Shown here: piece by piece, positions 10,749 to 22,794 of the stretch
Layout: every line of letters starts with the position of its first letter
How positions within the stretch are numbered: the first letter of the stretch is position 1
Assembly: GCA_018806985.1 (NCBI GenBank)
Contig: JADANN010000070.1
Location: 248,001-312,000, forward strand
Reading direction: 5' to 3'
Length of the DNA: 64,000 bases
Source of the DNA: Angiostrongylus vasorum
Lineage: Eukaryota > Nematoda > Chromadorea > Rhabditida > Metastrongylidae
Notes under the pieces: generated by a model
Seen by the model: the letters and a program-made list of their open reading frames with translations, nothing else
Databases searched by the model: none
What the model was told of the DNA's origin: nothing
Made by a program: the position numbers and the translations under genes

Positions 10749-11395
10749 ATGAAATGCGATGACAATAGAAAGTAGGTTGTGGGAATTACTAAAAGATGAA
10801 CCAAAAAGATAATTACAATTCTGCTGTCACTAAGAGAGAAGATCGTCTTCGCTCGGCAGGCTATTTCCTCTTCGCTGCCCATAATACCTAGTCGTTCTGA
10901 ACTTCATTAAACGGGGACGACTACATGATGTATGTGGGCTACCACAGGATAGCTACCGAGGACTAGACACCGAATTGAGAATACTAAGCACCTATCTACA
11001 AAGCAAACACGATCAGATGTTCGTCAAGTGGAAGAAGTGCGAGACGAAGGAAAACCATAGTGCTGTTTTTCAAAGACCTCCTATGGAGGAGAATAGTGGG
11101 TGAGTCAGTGTTGACTTGCAATTCTATTAGGTCAAATGCTAAAGTAACTTTGCACAGAAAACTCGAAGGTTTTAAATAAAACCATAATACGGCTTCAAGA
11201 GAGTATAGGAACACCGCAAACGAAGATCAAACGAATCACAGTAGGATAAATAATGTGCAAGGAAATCCAAGCCTAACGATGGTAGGAGGCATGTCTCTCC
11301 TTGACGGGGTGCGCTCGTTATTAGAATTGTGCCCAAGTTTCTGACCATCTGAACCCATTTCTAAGCTATCCTAGCGTATGGTGGCTTGTAGTTTA
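10749..11395. other. Intergenic DNA, no feature recognised
   Basis: No exon, RNA gene or family repeat was identified by eye. Confidence 0.4.
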
Positions 11396-12135
11396 CTCCA
11401 ACTTCAAGATAGAATCCGTGTGAAAGCTAGAGACGAAGCGCTAAATAAGAGCGAACAACCAGAAGCAGGGCCACTACCAATACCACCACTTCCTCAACAG
11501 TTCTTTAGATAACAAGAACTCAATAATGAAGTCGATGGTAAATTTGGGATTTACGAATGAAACCTTCAAAGTCCTTAGTCACTTCTGCGCGAAGAGATAT
11601 CGCTCCAACCTTATAGAAGTACAAAAAATGAGGCATGAGCGAGGAGCGAGTGCTGATATGGTTGAAAAACATAAGACTATCCGTTAGTGACAAAGGTGGA
11701 GAGTTTGTACTAACTCCCTATCAGTTAGATGTTGAGATAACGGAAAAACATCTAGAAGATGCTTCCCTTTATCGTCCATCGTCTGAGAAGGAATTTAAAA
11801 GTCAATACTCAAAATTAAACAACGAATGTATTAAAACGGCAGAAGCGGCTAGGTTAAAGCCATTAGTTATCCATCAGCCAAATGTTGATTTACCAATATG
11901 TCCAGTCTTATACCTACTTATCAAAACTCGTAAGTGAGTATCCAGTGATGGTCTTGTGTCTACCCATCCATCGTTATTTAAGGCTAGACCTATCATTAGC
12001 GGTATAGACGGGCCAACGGATAAAATAACGCGGTTTATAACCATAATACTTACCCAGTTGTTAAAGCGCATTCTAGCCCATACAACGAATACCCAGATAT
12101 TTCCGAATCACTTATATAAACCGCGCCCTAACACT
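11396..12135 (+). pseudogene. Penelope-like retroelement reverse transcriptase fragment (broken)
   Basis: The frame at 11635-11937 continues in the same phase after a single TGA to about 12130. Landmarks typical of the N-terminal half of Penelope-like element (PLE) reverse transcriptases are visible: SDKGGEFVLTP, then CPVLYLLIKTRK, then SLFKARPIISGIDGPTDK. A further open stretch at 11400-11510 (IRVKARDEALNKSEQ) may be the upstream part in another frame. The catalytic Asp-Asp region is missing, because the copy stops at about 12130 where an inverted RTE fragment begins. The element is therefore dead. PLE assignment rests on remembered motif order; a database search would settle it. Confidence 0.6.
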
Positions 12136-12137
12136 GC

Positions 12138-12346
12138 ATGTGGTATCATACTCTTTCTTTCTTCTGGAAAAACGAGTTTCCATGGAAGAGACGTGCTGCT
12201 GACAGGAGTCCTGCGACACGGTTCCCATTCTCATTTCTTTCTCCTAACCCAAAATTTCCGGTCCTGTATTCGCTCTCGTTGGCCTTTCCTATTTTGGCAT
12301 TGAAGTCTCCCACAACAAATTTATGACATGCTTTATCATTATGAGC
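12138..12346 (-). mobile_element. RTE-type LINE fragment (family 2), endonuclease region
   Basis: Its reverse complement matches 13030-13245 of the neighbouring family-2 copy. It contains the endonuclease GDFNAKI region, TTGGCGTTGAAGTCTCCGAC-like on the + strand, and the following GNFG...RTGN stretch. It lies tail-to-head and inverted, about 700 bp from its match. Confidence 0.75.
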
Positions 12347-12539
12347 TTCTATGTAGAACGAGTATAACTTGTCCTAACGGTTGAGATGATGGTTGCATTT
12401 TTTTGCGAACTAGATGGGAAACACACCTCCCTCAGATCCACATCGTGGTGAAGACCTTAATACGCCCTTACAAGTTTAAGACAGGAATCCAGGGAGGAAC
12501 AAGTTGCACAAACCAGCAATAGGTAGTACCCCTCACACT

Positions 12540-15500
12540 GGGTGCTCCCTGTCTACGACGTCAGGACCGGTGAGAGGCCAAAAAATCTCGAGTTACGCAG
12601 GACGCCATTGGAACCGGATCTGACAAACCTGCGCACGACACGCCATGGAGATTATTTCTTTCTCTGCACGTACAATGCCAGAACATTCTCCACACACCCC
12701 GGCCCATCTTCACGCCCTTCTTGTAGCCGCAAATGGCATTAAATTTCACGTGATCACATTACAAGAAACAAAAATTAAGAAGACCGACATACGCCAACTA
12801 AACAACTGGATCCTCGTGATCCGCGGAGAAAAGGTCCCGCCACGAAATGTCGGTGGCGGAGGCTTTGTCGTCCATCCGTCCATTCTCGTTGACTGATACG
12901 AAATCCTTCCCCGTCGCATACCCGTCCTCGGTCTTCAACTGTCGCATCATAAGGAGATCACTATCATCAACTGCTACTCACCGACAGACGCAGCTGATCT
13001 GATGATTTGATGCATCCTGCTAACTAATATCAGTACGAGGAAGTTATCTGCAATGATAAAGCATATCATAAATTCGTTGTCGGAGACTTCAACGCCAAAA
13101 TAGAAAAGGCCAACGAGAACGAATACAGGACCGGAAATTTTGGGTCAGGAGCAAGAAATGAGAATGGGAACCGTCTCGCAGAACTCCTGTCAGCAGCACG
13201 TCTCTTCATGGAAACTCGTTTTTCCAGAAGAAAGAAAGCCGCCGCTGCACATGGGAGTCTTCCAACGGCATGAATCATGCGGAGACCGACCATATTCCGA
13301 CAAACAGGAGATGGTGCCTACTTGACACATCGGTAGTCCCGTCATTCTGTACTTGTTCCGATCACCGCCTCCTTCAAGCAAAGATTCGATTCAGCCGCAA
13401 GCTGGAAAAGAACTCATCGATCACGAGGAAAAAGTCTAGCCGTACACGACGAAAACATTCTGAACGAAGCCTTATCCAAACGTGACTGGCAGATTAAAGA
13501 AGACCCGACCGAAGACTACGAGCTGCTTGTCGAAGGACTGAAAAGCTGTGCCGAATTCGCCTCAGTTCCTCAAACAAGAAGATTAGATCGCATCTCCGTC
13601 GCTAACAAGGAGTTGCTCGAAAAGAGAAGGAAACTGAAGCTTGATCCTACTGCAACACGTTTGACATGGCTAGTAATGAATGCCAGCTGCAGAATAGCTT
13701 TTCATGAAGATCTACAACGGTACAAGCAGAAGAAAATACTGGATGCAACAGATAAAAGAAGCAGTCTGAAAAATGCCCTTGAAACTTGTGTAACTATAAT
13801 ACTCCGTTGTCAACTCTGATGAACGAAGATGGGATCGTCAAGGGTTCCCGCCATGGTATGGAATTAATAGCGGAAACGTTCTACACCAACCTTTTCCGTT
13901 CCATAATTCTTGCCCCGGACCCTAATATGCCCGCTGGAGAAAAAACCACCTGGAATTCTTCCGTCGGAGGTTCGAGTTGTGATAGAATGCATGAAAAGAG
14001 GCACAGCTCCAGGACCAGACAATGTCACCGCAGATTTCCTTAGAGCTGGAGGCCACAATTTACATGTACTTCTCGCAAATCGTATGACAGCCTACCTTCA
14101 AAAGGAAAAAATCGCAGACTAGTAGCGAACGCCGCGTACGGTCATCCTGCCCAAGAAAGGAGACCGAAGGGATCTTTGTAACTATCGTCCCATATGCTTG
14201 TTGAGTGTACTCTACAAGCTCTTCTCGAAGATTATCCTCTCGACATATCAAGAACATTGGATGAGGCGCAACCAGTCGAGCAAGCAGGATTTCGGGAAGG
14301 ATTTTGCTGTATGGACCACATCCAAACCGTGTCCAGGGTCATCGAAGTTTGTCGGGAATACCACTTGCCTCTAGTCCTAACAATTGTCGACTATTAAAAA
14401 GCATTTGACAGTGTCGAAACGAATGCAATCCTATCAGCGCTCGTCGATCGAAGAGTGGACTCGTCCTACATAAGAACACTATCTGACTGTTATCGGAACT
14501 GCATTACGAAAATACAGCTTTTTCCATCCACCTCTTACCGTACCCATAAGAAAAAGAGGTTCGACAGGGCGATGCAATATCGCCAAAGCTGTTCAGTGCC
14601 ACACTGCAGCGGTTAATGAAGTCACTCCATTGGTATGAGAAAAGCATACGCATTGATGGAATACTCCTATCAAGCCTTCGTTTTGCTGACGAAATCGTCA
14701 TCTTCTCAAGAAGTGCTAGCGAAGCAGAGACGATGATCAACGAGTTCAACGAAGCGGAGAAAAAGGCCGGACATCGCATAAATCGAAAGAAGACCCAGTT
14801 CATGAAAAACCCATGGTGCGAAGACGAAAAAAAATTGAATTGGATGGCTCTCTCATTGCAGAGACCACCTTGTACGTATACCTTGCGTGATCAATGAACA
14901 TAGAAAACAACATGAAGGAGGAAATAGATAAAAGAAGGAGAACAGCTTGGGCCGCATTCGGGTCTCTCAAAGAAGCCACCGACCAAGTGAAGGACTCGAA
15001 GATCGGTGCTCTTCTCTTCGATTCTACGGTCCTTCCAGCGCTCTGTTATGCTGCGGAGACGTGAGTTGATGCTTCAACTACGTTAAGAATGCTTCCCACT
15101 CTCACAGAGCGCTTGAGCGATGTTTTCTGAAATATAACCGGCACTCTCAATATCGAGCCGGAATGCTCTGACTTTCGAAATCTATCACATCATCGAGATC
15201 CAGGAGAATACACCTCAGTAGCGAAACATAGATGGGCCGGCCGCATAATGAGAAGAACAGACGACAGATGGCCGAAAAGAACGGTAGAGTGGACTCCAAA
15301 AGAATACAAACGTCCCCCAGGACGACCACCTACACGTTGGGCTGACGTGTTCGTAAACAAAGTTAATCAGCTATACCCGCAGCTACAGTTGTTTTACAGA
15401 TCACGGTACGAGATTCGCACGCGCTACCGTGCTCGAACAGGACTACCACCATGGACTACAATTGCGAGAAAAAAGGAAGGAATTTCATATGTGTTGGGGT

Positions 15501-15542
15501 CCGCACAGCAGGTGAAGTCGGACCGTCCAAGTATCCAAGTAT
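12540..15542 (+). mobile_element. Degenerate RTE-type LINE, family 2 (endonuclease + reverse transcriptase)
   Basis: About 3 kb with the domain order of an RTE-clade retrotransposon. An N-terminal APE-like endonuclease starts near 12650 ([18 protein letters not shown]), with FVVGDFNAKIEK at 13075 supplying the catalytic Asp/Asn block. The linker region spans 13400-14130. The reverse transcriptase covers 14190-14900: [15 protein letters not shown], then SLRFADEIVIFSRS for the FADD-type active site (here FADE), then RKKTQFMKN. The C-terminal GRPPTRW...WTTIARKKEG is near 15310-15480. The 3' end is a short AAGTATCC/AAGTATGT tandem tail at 15525-15542. Several frameshifts and stops show it cannot make an intact protein. 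Confidence 0.85.
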
Positions 15543-16645
15543 GTAAAGCCCACCGAAGCTTCGCCAAATACAAAACCAAGATTGTTGCACTCTAACGCCC
15601 AGACGGAACAGTTACAGCGTCCAGAAAAGCAATGGAGAGAATCATTGACGAATGCAATTTGGACCTCTTCGATAGCCACGTCCACCTTTCGTCATTTGAA
15701 ATAAAGGGGGGATGGATATGTTGCACCACCGGTTCTCCCTTCAGAGATCCGACATGCTATTTCGTCGGTGAAAAATCGAACATCATTAGGTCCGGACAGG
15801 ATAACATCCGAACAGTTAAGGAACCTTGCACCGGTCCTCGTAAACGCACTGGATCGGCTGTTCACACGTTACCCGTCTGAATGCAAGGTCTCTACTCAGT
15901 GGATGACAAGAAAGACCGCGGTATTGTTCAAGAAGGGTGACCTCCACGGCTTCGGCAACCACATTTCAATCTGCTTGTTGTCTGCCATGTACAAATTTTT
16001 CACCCGGGTCATCCTAAACAAAATTGACAGAACACTGGATGAAGGAAAGCCCTGTGAGCAAGCAGGGTTTGGAAAAGGATTTAGTACAATCGACCACATC
16101 CACTCGATAACAGGACTCACTGAAGTATCGCAAGAGTGCAAAAGACCGCTCTGTCTCACTTTCATCGATTTAAATAAGGCCTTTGACTCAAATGAGGTCG
16201 AAGCACCCTTTGATTCCTGCTCAGTACATAAAGATTCTTCGTGAGCAGTAGAAAAAATTTCACAACCAATATATCACCATTCTACATCGACGTCAAAAGA
16301 GGGTGAGGGAAGGCGATACCATCTCGCTAAAATTATTCACCGCCATCCTCGAGAACGTCTTGCGAACATTGGAATGGGACAACATGGAAGTGAAAATCGA
16401 TGGTCAGCAATTACGCCATCTCCGCTTTGTTGATGATATCGTCCTTATAACATCAAACACTAGCCAAGCGGAAAGTATGCTTGCCGAATTTGGTAAAGCC
16501 TGTGGAAAGATTGCTCTTCAACTAAATCTCACAAAAAACGACGTTCATGAAGAACGGATTGGTTTCGCATGCCCCCATTTACGCTCGACGGAACGAATAT
16601 TTCCGAATGCTCCAGTTATGTGAAAGAGGTAACCTCAGTTGGCGG
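15543..16645 (+). mobile_element. RTE-type LINE fragment, family 1, 5'- and 3'-truncated
   Basis: Starts abruptly at KAHRSFAKYKTKIVAL, directly after the 3' tail of the family-2 element. It continues through RPDGTVTASRKAME, the reverse-transcriptase palm (GKPCEQAGFGKGF; DLNKAFDSNEVE) and HLRFVDDIVLITSN (FVDD active-site block) to about 16645. Sequence is close to the - strand copy at 22.8-26.2 kb. One or more frameshifts break it, and the true 3' end is missing. Confidence 0.8.
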
Positions 16646-17050
16646 CGCCCTTTTGTACATGGCGGTTGTTGTTGATATAACTATCCAATGATATTAATTT
16701 ACTCTTCGACGAGAATTCATCCTGCAACAGTCGGTACTAGATAACCTTGCATGTAGCGAACTAATACTATTGCAAACCGACTTTCATTTAACCTCGGTAT
16801 AAATGATCATTTTTACCGATGTTATATGGATGTCGGTTTACAATGACTTCACTACAAAAAAATACCAAAATCGAATCTTAATATTTTCAGCATAAAACCT
16901 CAAGTTATACTTTTATTTATTAATTTACACGAGGATGTCGGCACACAGATATTGCATTGGCTAACCCCTTTGCGATTTTCATCTCCTCACTTTGAAAGCC
17001 TCGAGGCGACAAGCTATCGCTACCAAACCAATTAATTAGGAACAACCAAA
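16646..17050. other. AT-rich intergenic DNA
   Basis: No coding or repeat-family signal was recognised. Confidence 0.4.
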
Positions 17051-17159
17051 AAAGATCCTAGTCCTGAAAACAGTGGCGGATCGTACTATAAATATCAACC
17101 TCATTAATCATTGCACTTTCCATATTTGCCATCCCGAGTAGTGAAATGAATAGCCTAGA

Positions 17160-17515
17160 GAACGGCCCGTCATCACTAGTTGTTCGGTCCCCAGCATAAT
17201 CACCATTTTTCGGAGATTTGTTGGTTAAACCATTGTGGTTCTCTGGAATCCCGAGGCCAGGATGCCAAAGTCTGCCCCAGGTCGTCACCACGATAAGCAG
17301 TCGCAGCCCTTGTGGATCAGAGGGAGATTTGCCACCATGCGACTTTGATACCAGGACGGTGGTGGATCCTGCTACTGGCTTAGTCTTAGCTAGGCTTCCT
17401 GATGGAAACGCCGGACTCCTCATCTTGGGAGACCCTGCCGGGTGGACGATTCCTCCCTCTGTACATCGCAGTCCGACACCCAGGAACACCTCCCATCCGT
17501 GATGAGGCGGTAAAC
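17160..17515 (-). repeat. Unclassified interspersed repeat, copy 1
   Basis: About 350 bp that matches 21520-21890 through most of its length (shared landmarks GGAAACGCCGGACTCCTC, GACGGTGGTGGATC, AACACCTCCCA). On the - strand both copies keep the same reading frame open (FLGVGLRCTEGG; RSPAFPSGSLAKTKP). The family is not recognised; it may be the 5' part of a retroelement. Strand is given by that shared frame only. Confidence 0.6.
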
Positions 17516-20105
17516 AGTTGGGAGGGAGCTCACATAAAAGTATTCAAAATCTCATCCAGAAATACAATTCCGAACTCGCCATGTTTAAAGATTCTACATC
17601 ATAGACAGAGACCTGCGCACGTGGATGGAAAAGAATGCTAGTGCCTTGCCAATAAGATTGCACTAAAGGATGATAATCCTAATGGTGGCCTGGTTGTGAA
17701 GTATATTGTGAATTTCGTTCCGGAAGCTAGATAAGAATAAAAGAGAAACTTGATCTAAACAAACCAGAAATTAGCTTTGTCTTGGAGGAAACTAATTAAG
17801 TTATAAAAAATATATTCGTCGCTAGGCAGTTCCTCAATTGATCTAGTTATACTTTGTTGGTACTACATCATTGTTGAAGAATCTAGCTGCATCTTGTTCC
17901 TGCCACATTAGAGAAGAACAATTAAAGAACCTTTGGCAGTCATAAACTCCACATAGTTAAGGCTTTATAAAGGTGGGAATGTGGATAAGGCAAAGAAAAA
18001 AAATCAGCAATTTAGAGTCATGCAAGAAAATACCAATCCCTGTGTATAAACTAGCTTGCATGTTGAGTTCAGTCAATGTATTTTTACCCTGATGATCGTT
18101 GTCAGAATTGGTAAAACATTAGACAGAAGGAAAGTAAGGGTTTCAAGAATAGTTCACAGCAATGGATCGCTTCTACACAACGACGAACAACAGTAGAACA
18201 TCGACAGAGGAAGAGCAGCCAGTTTGTGTCTTGTCGAACAACTTAGAAAAGAGGATCGCGATAGAATACTTTTTCATACATAAACCATTTGGTCCGAAAT
18301 ACTGTCCTTCCTCATGCCAGAGAGGTCATACTGCTGTTGTCTTCAGTATATTCCGTTGCCTTATCTGTCTGATAAGGAAGAAATCGCAATAGAAATCAGG
18401 TAATTGTATTTTCACAGTACAGATGTCATACTTTCTGCTCATCACTAACATTATCTATGTGTTTCTACGTATACTCGAAGATAAGTAGCACGGAGGCTGT
18501 CCATATAGCATAAAAGTACCAAAGAAAATGTTTCTGCAGCAAAACAAACAATCAGATGGAGGGCTCATCATAAGTAACTTGTGTGGTTACAATTTGAAAA
18601 GGTTTTTGGCTGAGTTGGGACAAAGCGGTTTTAGAATTTCTAGACAGCCAGAGAGACCTTGCTCAGAGCATTACAACCCTTAAACAGCTGTTCAGCAATA
18701 TTGAAGTTATGTTTGCTTCCTGTCACAGGAAAATATGATAAACAACCTGGCCACAAAAGTGAAGAATGTAAACGCTTTGGCGAGCATGTAGGAATATCAA
18801 AAAAACAATGGATAACACACAGAACACATGGTTTAGAGAACTCCTCTTACACTCCGCTAACTCCTTTTCCAGGCTATTTCTCTAGGGTTACTTAACAGCT
18901 GCTGGCGCAGTTGACGTCATTGAACACTTTTAGCAACAATTCAATCTGTTTTTCAAAAAAAAGCTTTGCTTTGGACAATGATCACTTAAAAAAGTGGTAA
19001 AGAAAAATGCGTTCGGCCTTAATTAAATTTTGTTAATGTGTCATGGATTCGATAACATTAATCATCATAAAAGTGACGCAATACATGTTAGTACAGTAGC
19101 GTGATGTGACCAAGAGACTTATAAAGTTAATGTACTTATCCTCTGAAACAAATTTGCTACCAGCTTGCCTACTTCGAAAGAATGGAGGACCTGACTTTGC
19201 TATGGTGCTGGGTCCAACCGGCAACTTTGTGTGCTTGCAACTCACCTCTAACCATTGTTCTACATAGGTATCATACTCGTTCAGATAAACAAATTCCACA
19301 CTTCTAGCATTATAGTTGCTCATAAAAGATTCCTCTCTTACCGAAAGGGCAAAAATTCCTTCCACTGCCCTTATCGGCGAGAATACACGGAATGATTAAT
19401 TTTTAGTAGGAAAATTTCATGCAACGGAATTATTTTTGCTAATTTATGTAACAAAGCTGGAGTTTTCTGTGTCGTATGATGGTGCTGTAGCTGGTTAGCT
19501 TCTTATCACTTTCAATTAACTTTGCGCAGTATAGTTAACGATTCACGTCTTTCCAAGCGAATGATTCAGTGAATGGTTTTGCGAAAGTTTCTGCCGGTTC
19601 CGCCAACACGGGAAAACATCGCCGGCGCTGGCGATATTTCCAAACGATGTCCGTCAACGTGCGTCACGAACCGCTCTTCACTAAACGACGATTTCTCCAG
19701 ATACGTCTATTTTATTATTCGGGTGTAGTCGTAATGAAACTAGGAAAGGAAGGCTCAGATTTGAAAAGTTGAAAAAATAATTTAGTGAGCAGTTATTTGT
19801 CCTACTCTTCTTTGAATGTGACTTTTACTAGTAATTCTGAAAAATATCTCTGTACGCTTTAGGTGAATAATAGTGAAGATAAATTCGTCCGACTTATCCG
19901 TGGAAGAGACGTCAGCTGGCATGGTGGACGAACACCACAGAGGCTTATTCGCCTTATCCCAGTGGTAAGATAGAAAGGATATGAAATTTTTTAAAATATT
20001 AGTATACCAGCGACAAAATGTGTTATATTTCAAGCAGAACTTTTCTGCGAATTGTTTAGCTCTACAGAGCTTTTTCAAGGAGGATTTAAGACACATGCAA
20101 TAAAC
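17516..20105. other. Intergenic DNA, no gene recognised
   Basis: AT-rich sequence with scattered frames of 60-110 aa on both strands (for example 18162-18392 and 19033-19365 on the - strand) that lack recognisable motifs or splice context. I could not assign any repeat family. Confidence 0.4.
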
Positions 20106-20107
20106 GA

Positions 20108-20403
20108 TAGAAAGGATAAAGCTCTCGGCGCTGATCAATTCCTGAGGATGTGCTATGCATGCGACTTCATTTAGCATCGTTGTATGTGATTGAATTCACT
20201 GTCCTTATCATATTATTATGTGAATTTATCTGGCCTTTACAATAACCTGCGGTGGTCTATGGATGTGCCAAGCCAGTGCTACTATCGTCCCAGACAAGTG
20301 TGATACCAATTTCCCGAAGGATGGAGGGCTTGGTAGGCCAGCGACGTGGGGATCGATCCCATGCGTATTGCAGGGCGCCTCCGATCACTGCTCTACAGGC
20401 ACA
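20108..20403 (-). repeat. tRNA-derived SINE copy 3
   Basis: Reverse-oriented copy: GAAAGGATAAAGCTCTCGG at the tail, GTGCCAAGCCAGTGCTACT in the body, and GGATCGATCCC (B-box region) near 20350. About 30 bp of extra sequence (near 20200-20230) interrupts the body relative to other copies. Confidence 0.8.
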
Positions 20404-21519
20404 CTCGTGCAGTAGAATATCTTGTCCGAGACAGGTGTCGTACTCAAAAAGGTTCACGAAAAGCTTTGCTGTATAGCTAATCATTTACAAAAGTCTGTTA
20501 CTGGGATAAGTTCATTCTGCGACGACAGATTATTGCTGTTGAAGAGAGCACTTTCGCTAACGATTGTTGATACTGAAGTTGCGCAAAGATACCTTTACAA
20601 GAACAATGGAATACGACACTTAGAGAGAGCTTTTCGCTATGATAAGATGATGAACATGAAAGATGCCTCATTTGAGTTGCTTTCTGATTACACAACATGT
20701 GCTCGTCAATGGGTTTTAAAATAGTGTGTCCTTCGGAACAGTTTTCAAGTCTTATTACTATTTTTATTTTACATTTCTTTTTACAATCTTCATTTTGCAA
20801 TTCATACACCTATACGATATATATATATATATATCGCAAATACACCGAAAATTTCTTACACTCATATGTCAATTTTTTGCATGCAAAGAATAGTCTGGAG
20901 ATCGTACCTGTGCTCTTCAAATGTTCAGTCTTCTACAACGTTACACCGCTACGATTCAGTACGGCTATCCGCTGTGCTGTATTTGCTTTCCAACTACTTA
21001 GCCACGTTAGTTATCTCTTTGGCGAGTTTATTTTCATTTTTTTCTACGGAGCTGCTTACAGTTTTGGTCCTTATTTATGCTAAGTCCTTACCTAAGAGGA
21101 GACATGCGCCAACTAGCTCAAGCCAATGAGTGATTGCTACAAGTATGCACCAGAATTCCATAGCATGAGCTACCTTTCGAGCACAGTTTGGACTTGAGCT
21201 GTGGATGTGCCTCTTGTGTGCAGTATACTGACGGAAGGCGACTTGAAACTCTAGGCAGAGGACGTAGCTCGAAGCTATAATATTCAATATTTCTCGATCA
21301 GCAAATCAATTCATAATGGTGAGCAGGGAGATTCACTATAACGAGCGAATTCGATGAAACCAAGAAAGGTGTGAGTGAGAAATCACGAGAGGAAACAAAA
21401 AGAAGAGACAGTCGGAGATCAGTTAAAAGTTATTTACACGTAACTGAAGGCAGCCACGACTTCTAACTAGCATATCTCAGCCCGTGGTAAACACTGATAC
21501 TTATCTGATACTTGATACT
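20404..21519. other. Intergenic DNA with one unassigned open frame
   Basis: A 100-aa frame at 20422-20724 is open on the + strand but overlaps the SINE edge at its start and shows no recognised motif or clear splice sites. A short (TA)n tract lies at 20816-20834. Nothing else was recognised. Confidence 0.35.
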
Positions 21520-21890
21520 TGAATGGCCAGTCCTCACTGGTTGTGCGGGCCCCCAGCATCATTCCTATTTTGTCGGAGTTTTGCTGGTTTAGCCAGTGTG
21601 ACTCCCTGGAATCCCGAGGTCATCCTAGGCAAAGACTACCCCAGGTCTTCACTTCATAGGCAGTCGAAGCTCCTGTGGAACAGAGGAGGATTTGTCACCA
21701 TGCGACCTTGATACCATGACGGTGGTGGATCTTGGTATTGGCTTACTCTTAGCTAGGCTTTCTGATGGAAACGCCGGACTCCTCTGCTTGGAAGACCCCT
21801 CCAAGAAGATGAAACCCCTCGCTGTATATCGTACTTCGACACCCAAGAACACCTCCCAGCCAGGATGAGGCGGTAAACCGTTGGGAGTCA
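21520..21890 (-). repeat. Unclassified interspersed repeat, copy 2
   Basis: Diverged partner of 17160-17515, in the same orientation and about 4.3 kb away, with the same landmarks and the same - strand frame open (VFLGVEVRYTARG; RSPAFPSESLAKSKP). Confidence 0.6.
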
Positions 21891-22790
21891 TGGTAAACAT
21901 TATCAGATTTTCAGTAATAGAGATTTTTTGCAATCTAGAGATCTTTACCAATAAGGAAAAGCTTTTGCTATTTCTCCAGGTTAAAAAATTGGACTATCTA
22001 AAATTAACAGCTTCATAGATGCTTTAGCAACCAGGACTTATTGGGAGTTATAAGGTTGCTCGCAAATAATGTCGGACCAGTAGTTTAATTTTTTCTGTAG
22101 ATGTTTTACCAGCGGCTCTTTTTCTCCATTGGTATTTTATTAAGCTCCACTGGAAAACTCCTTTTATGCACCCCCTGCTCTGTATAAGTTTACTGTAAAA
22201 TGAAGCGCCTTTTTGACAGAATTTAAAATTTCAGACGTCAAAATAGTGATGTCAAGAAATCTACTTGTACAGATTCAAACTCGACCACAATATGACAACA
22301 AATAACGATCTACTCAGCTTTTGCACTTCAATGAAATTCCGCAACAACCGCAAAGCAGAAATAATACAAAAAGATGGTCATACCGAATGCTTGACAGTTT
22401 GTTGCTAGTTTAATCTATTAAAAATTACGAAACGGTTACGGCTAACAAGTATGCCTAGAGATTTGAAGAAATCCGCCAGAAATCTCAGAAGTTGTGACGA
22501 ACACTGGTCAGCAGAAAGTGATCATTCCTTCTCCACTATAACGCGTGGCCACACGTCGCACCACTGGAGCTGAAACTCTTGAAAGAGCTGGGTAACGAAA
22601 ATTTGATCCATACTTAGCAGATTTCTCAAATGACTCTGCCCGAGAAATGTTCCAGAAACTAAGCCGAGATCGAGTCTGCCTTCAATGACTTCATCGCGTC
22701 CAGGCGATCAGAATTTTACTAAGCAAGATTAAACACTTGTTCTTCGTTGGCAAAAATGTGCAGATTCCAGTAGTTTTCAGCTTGATTAAT
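21891..22790. other. Intergenic DNA, no feature recognised
   Basis: No exon, RNA or repeat-family signal was found by eye. Confidence 0.4.
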
Positions 22791-22794
22791 CATT

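Noticed and set aside
20422..20724. 100-codon + strand frame
   Set aside because: The start lies at the edge of a SINE, and no motif or splice sites support a gene.
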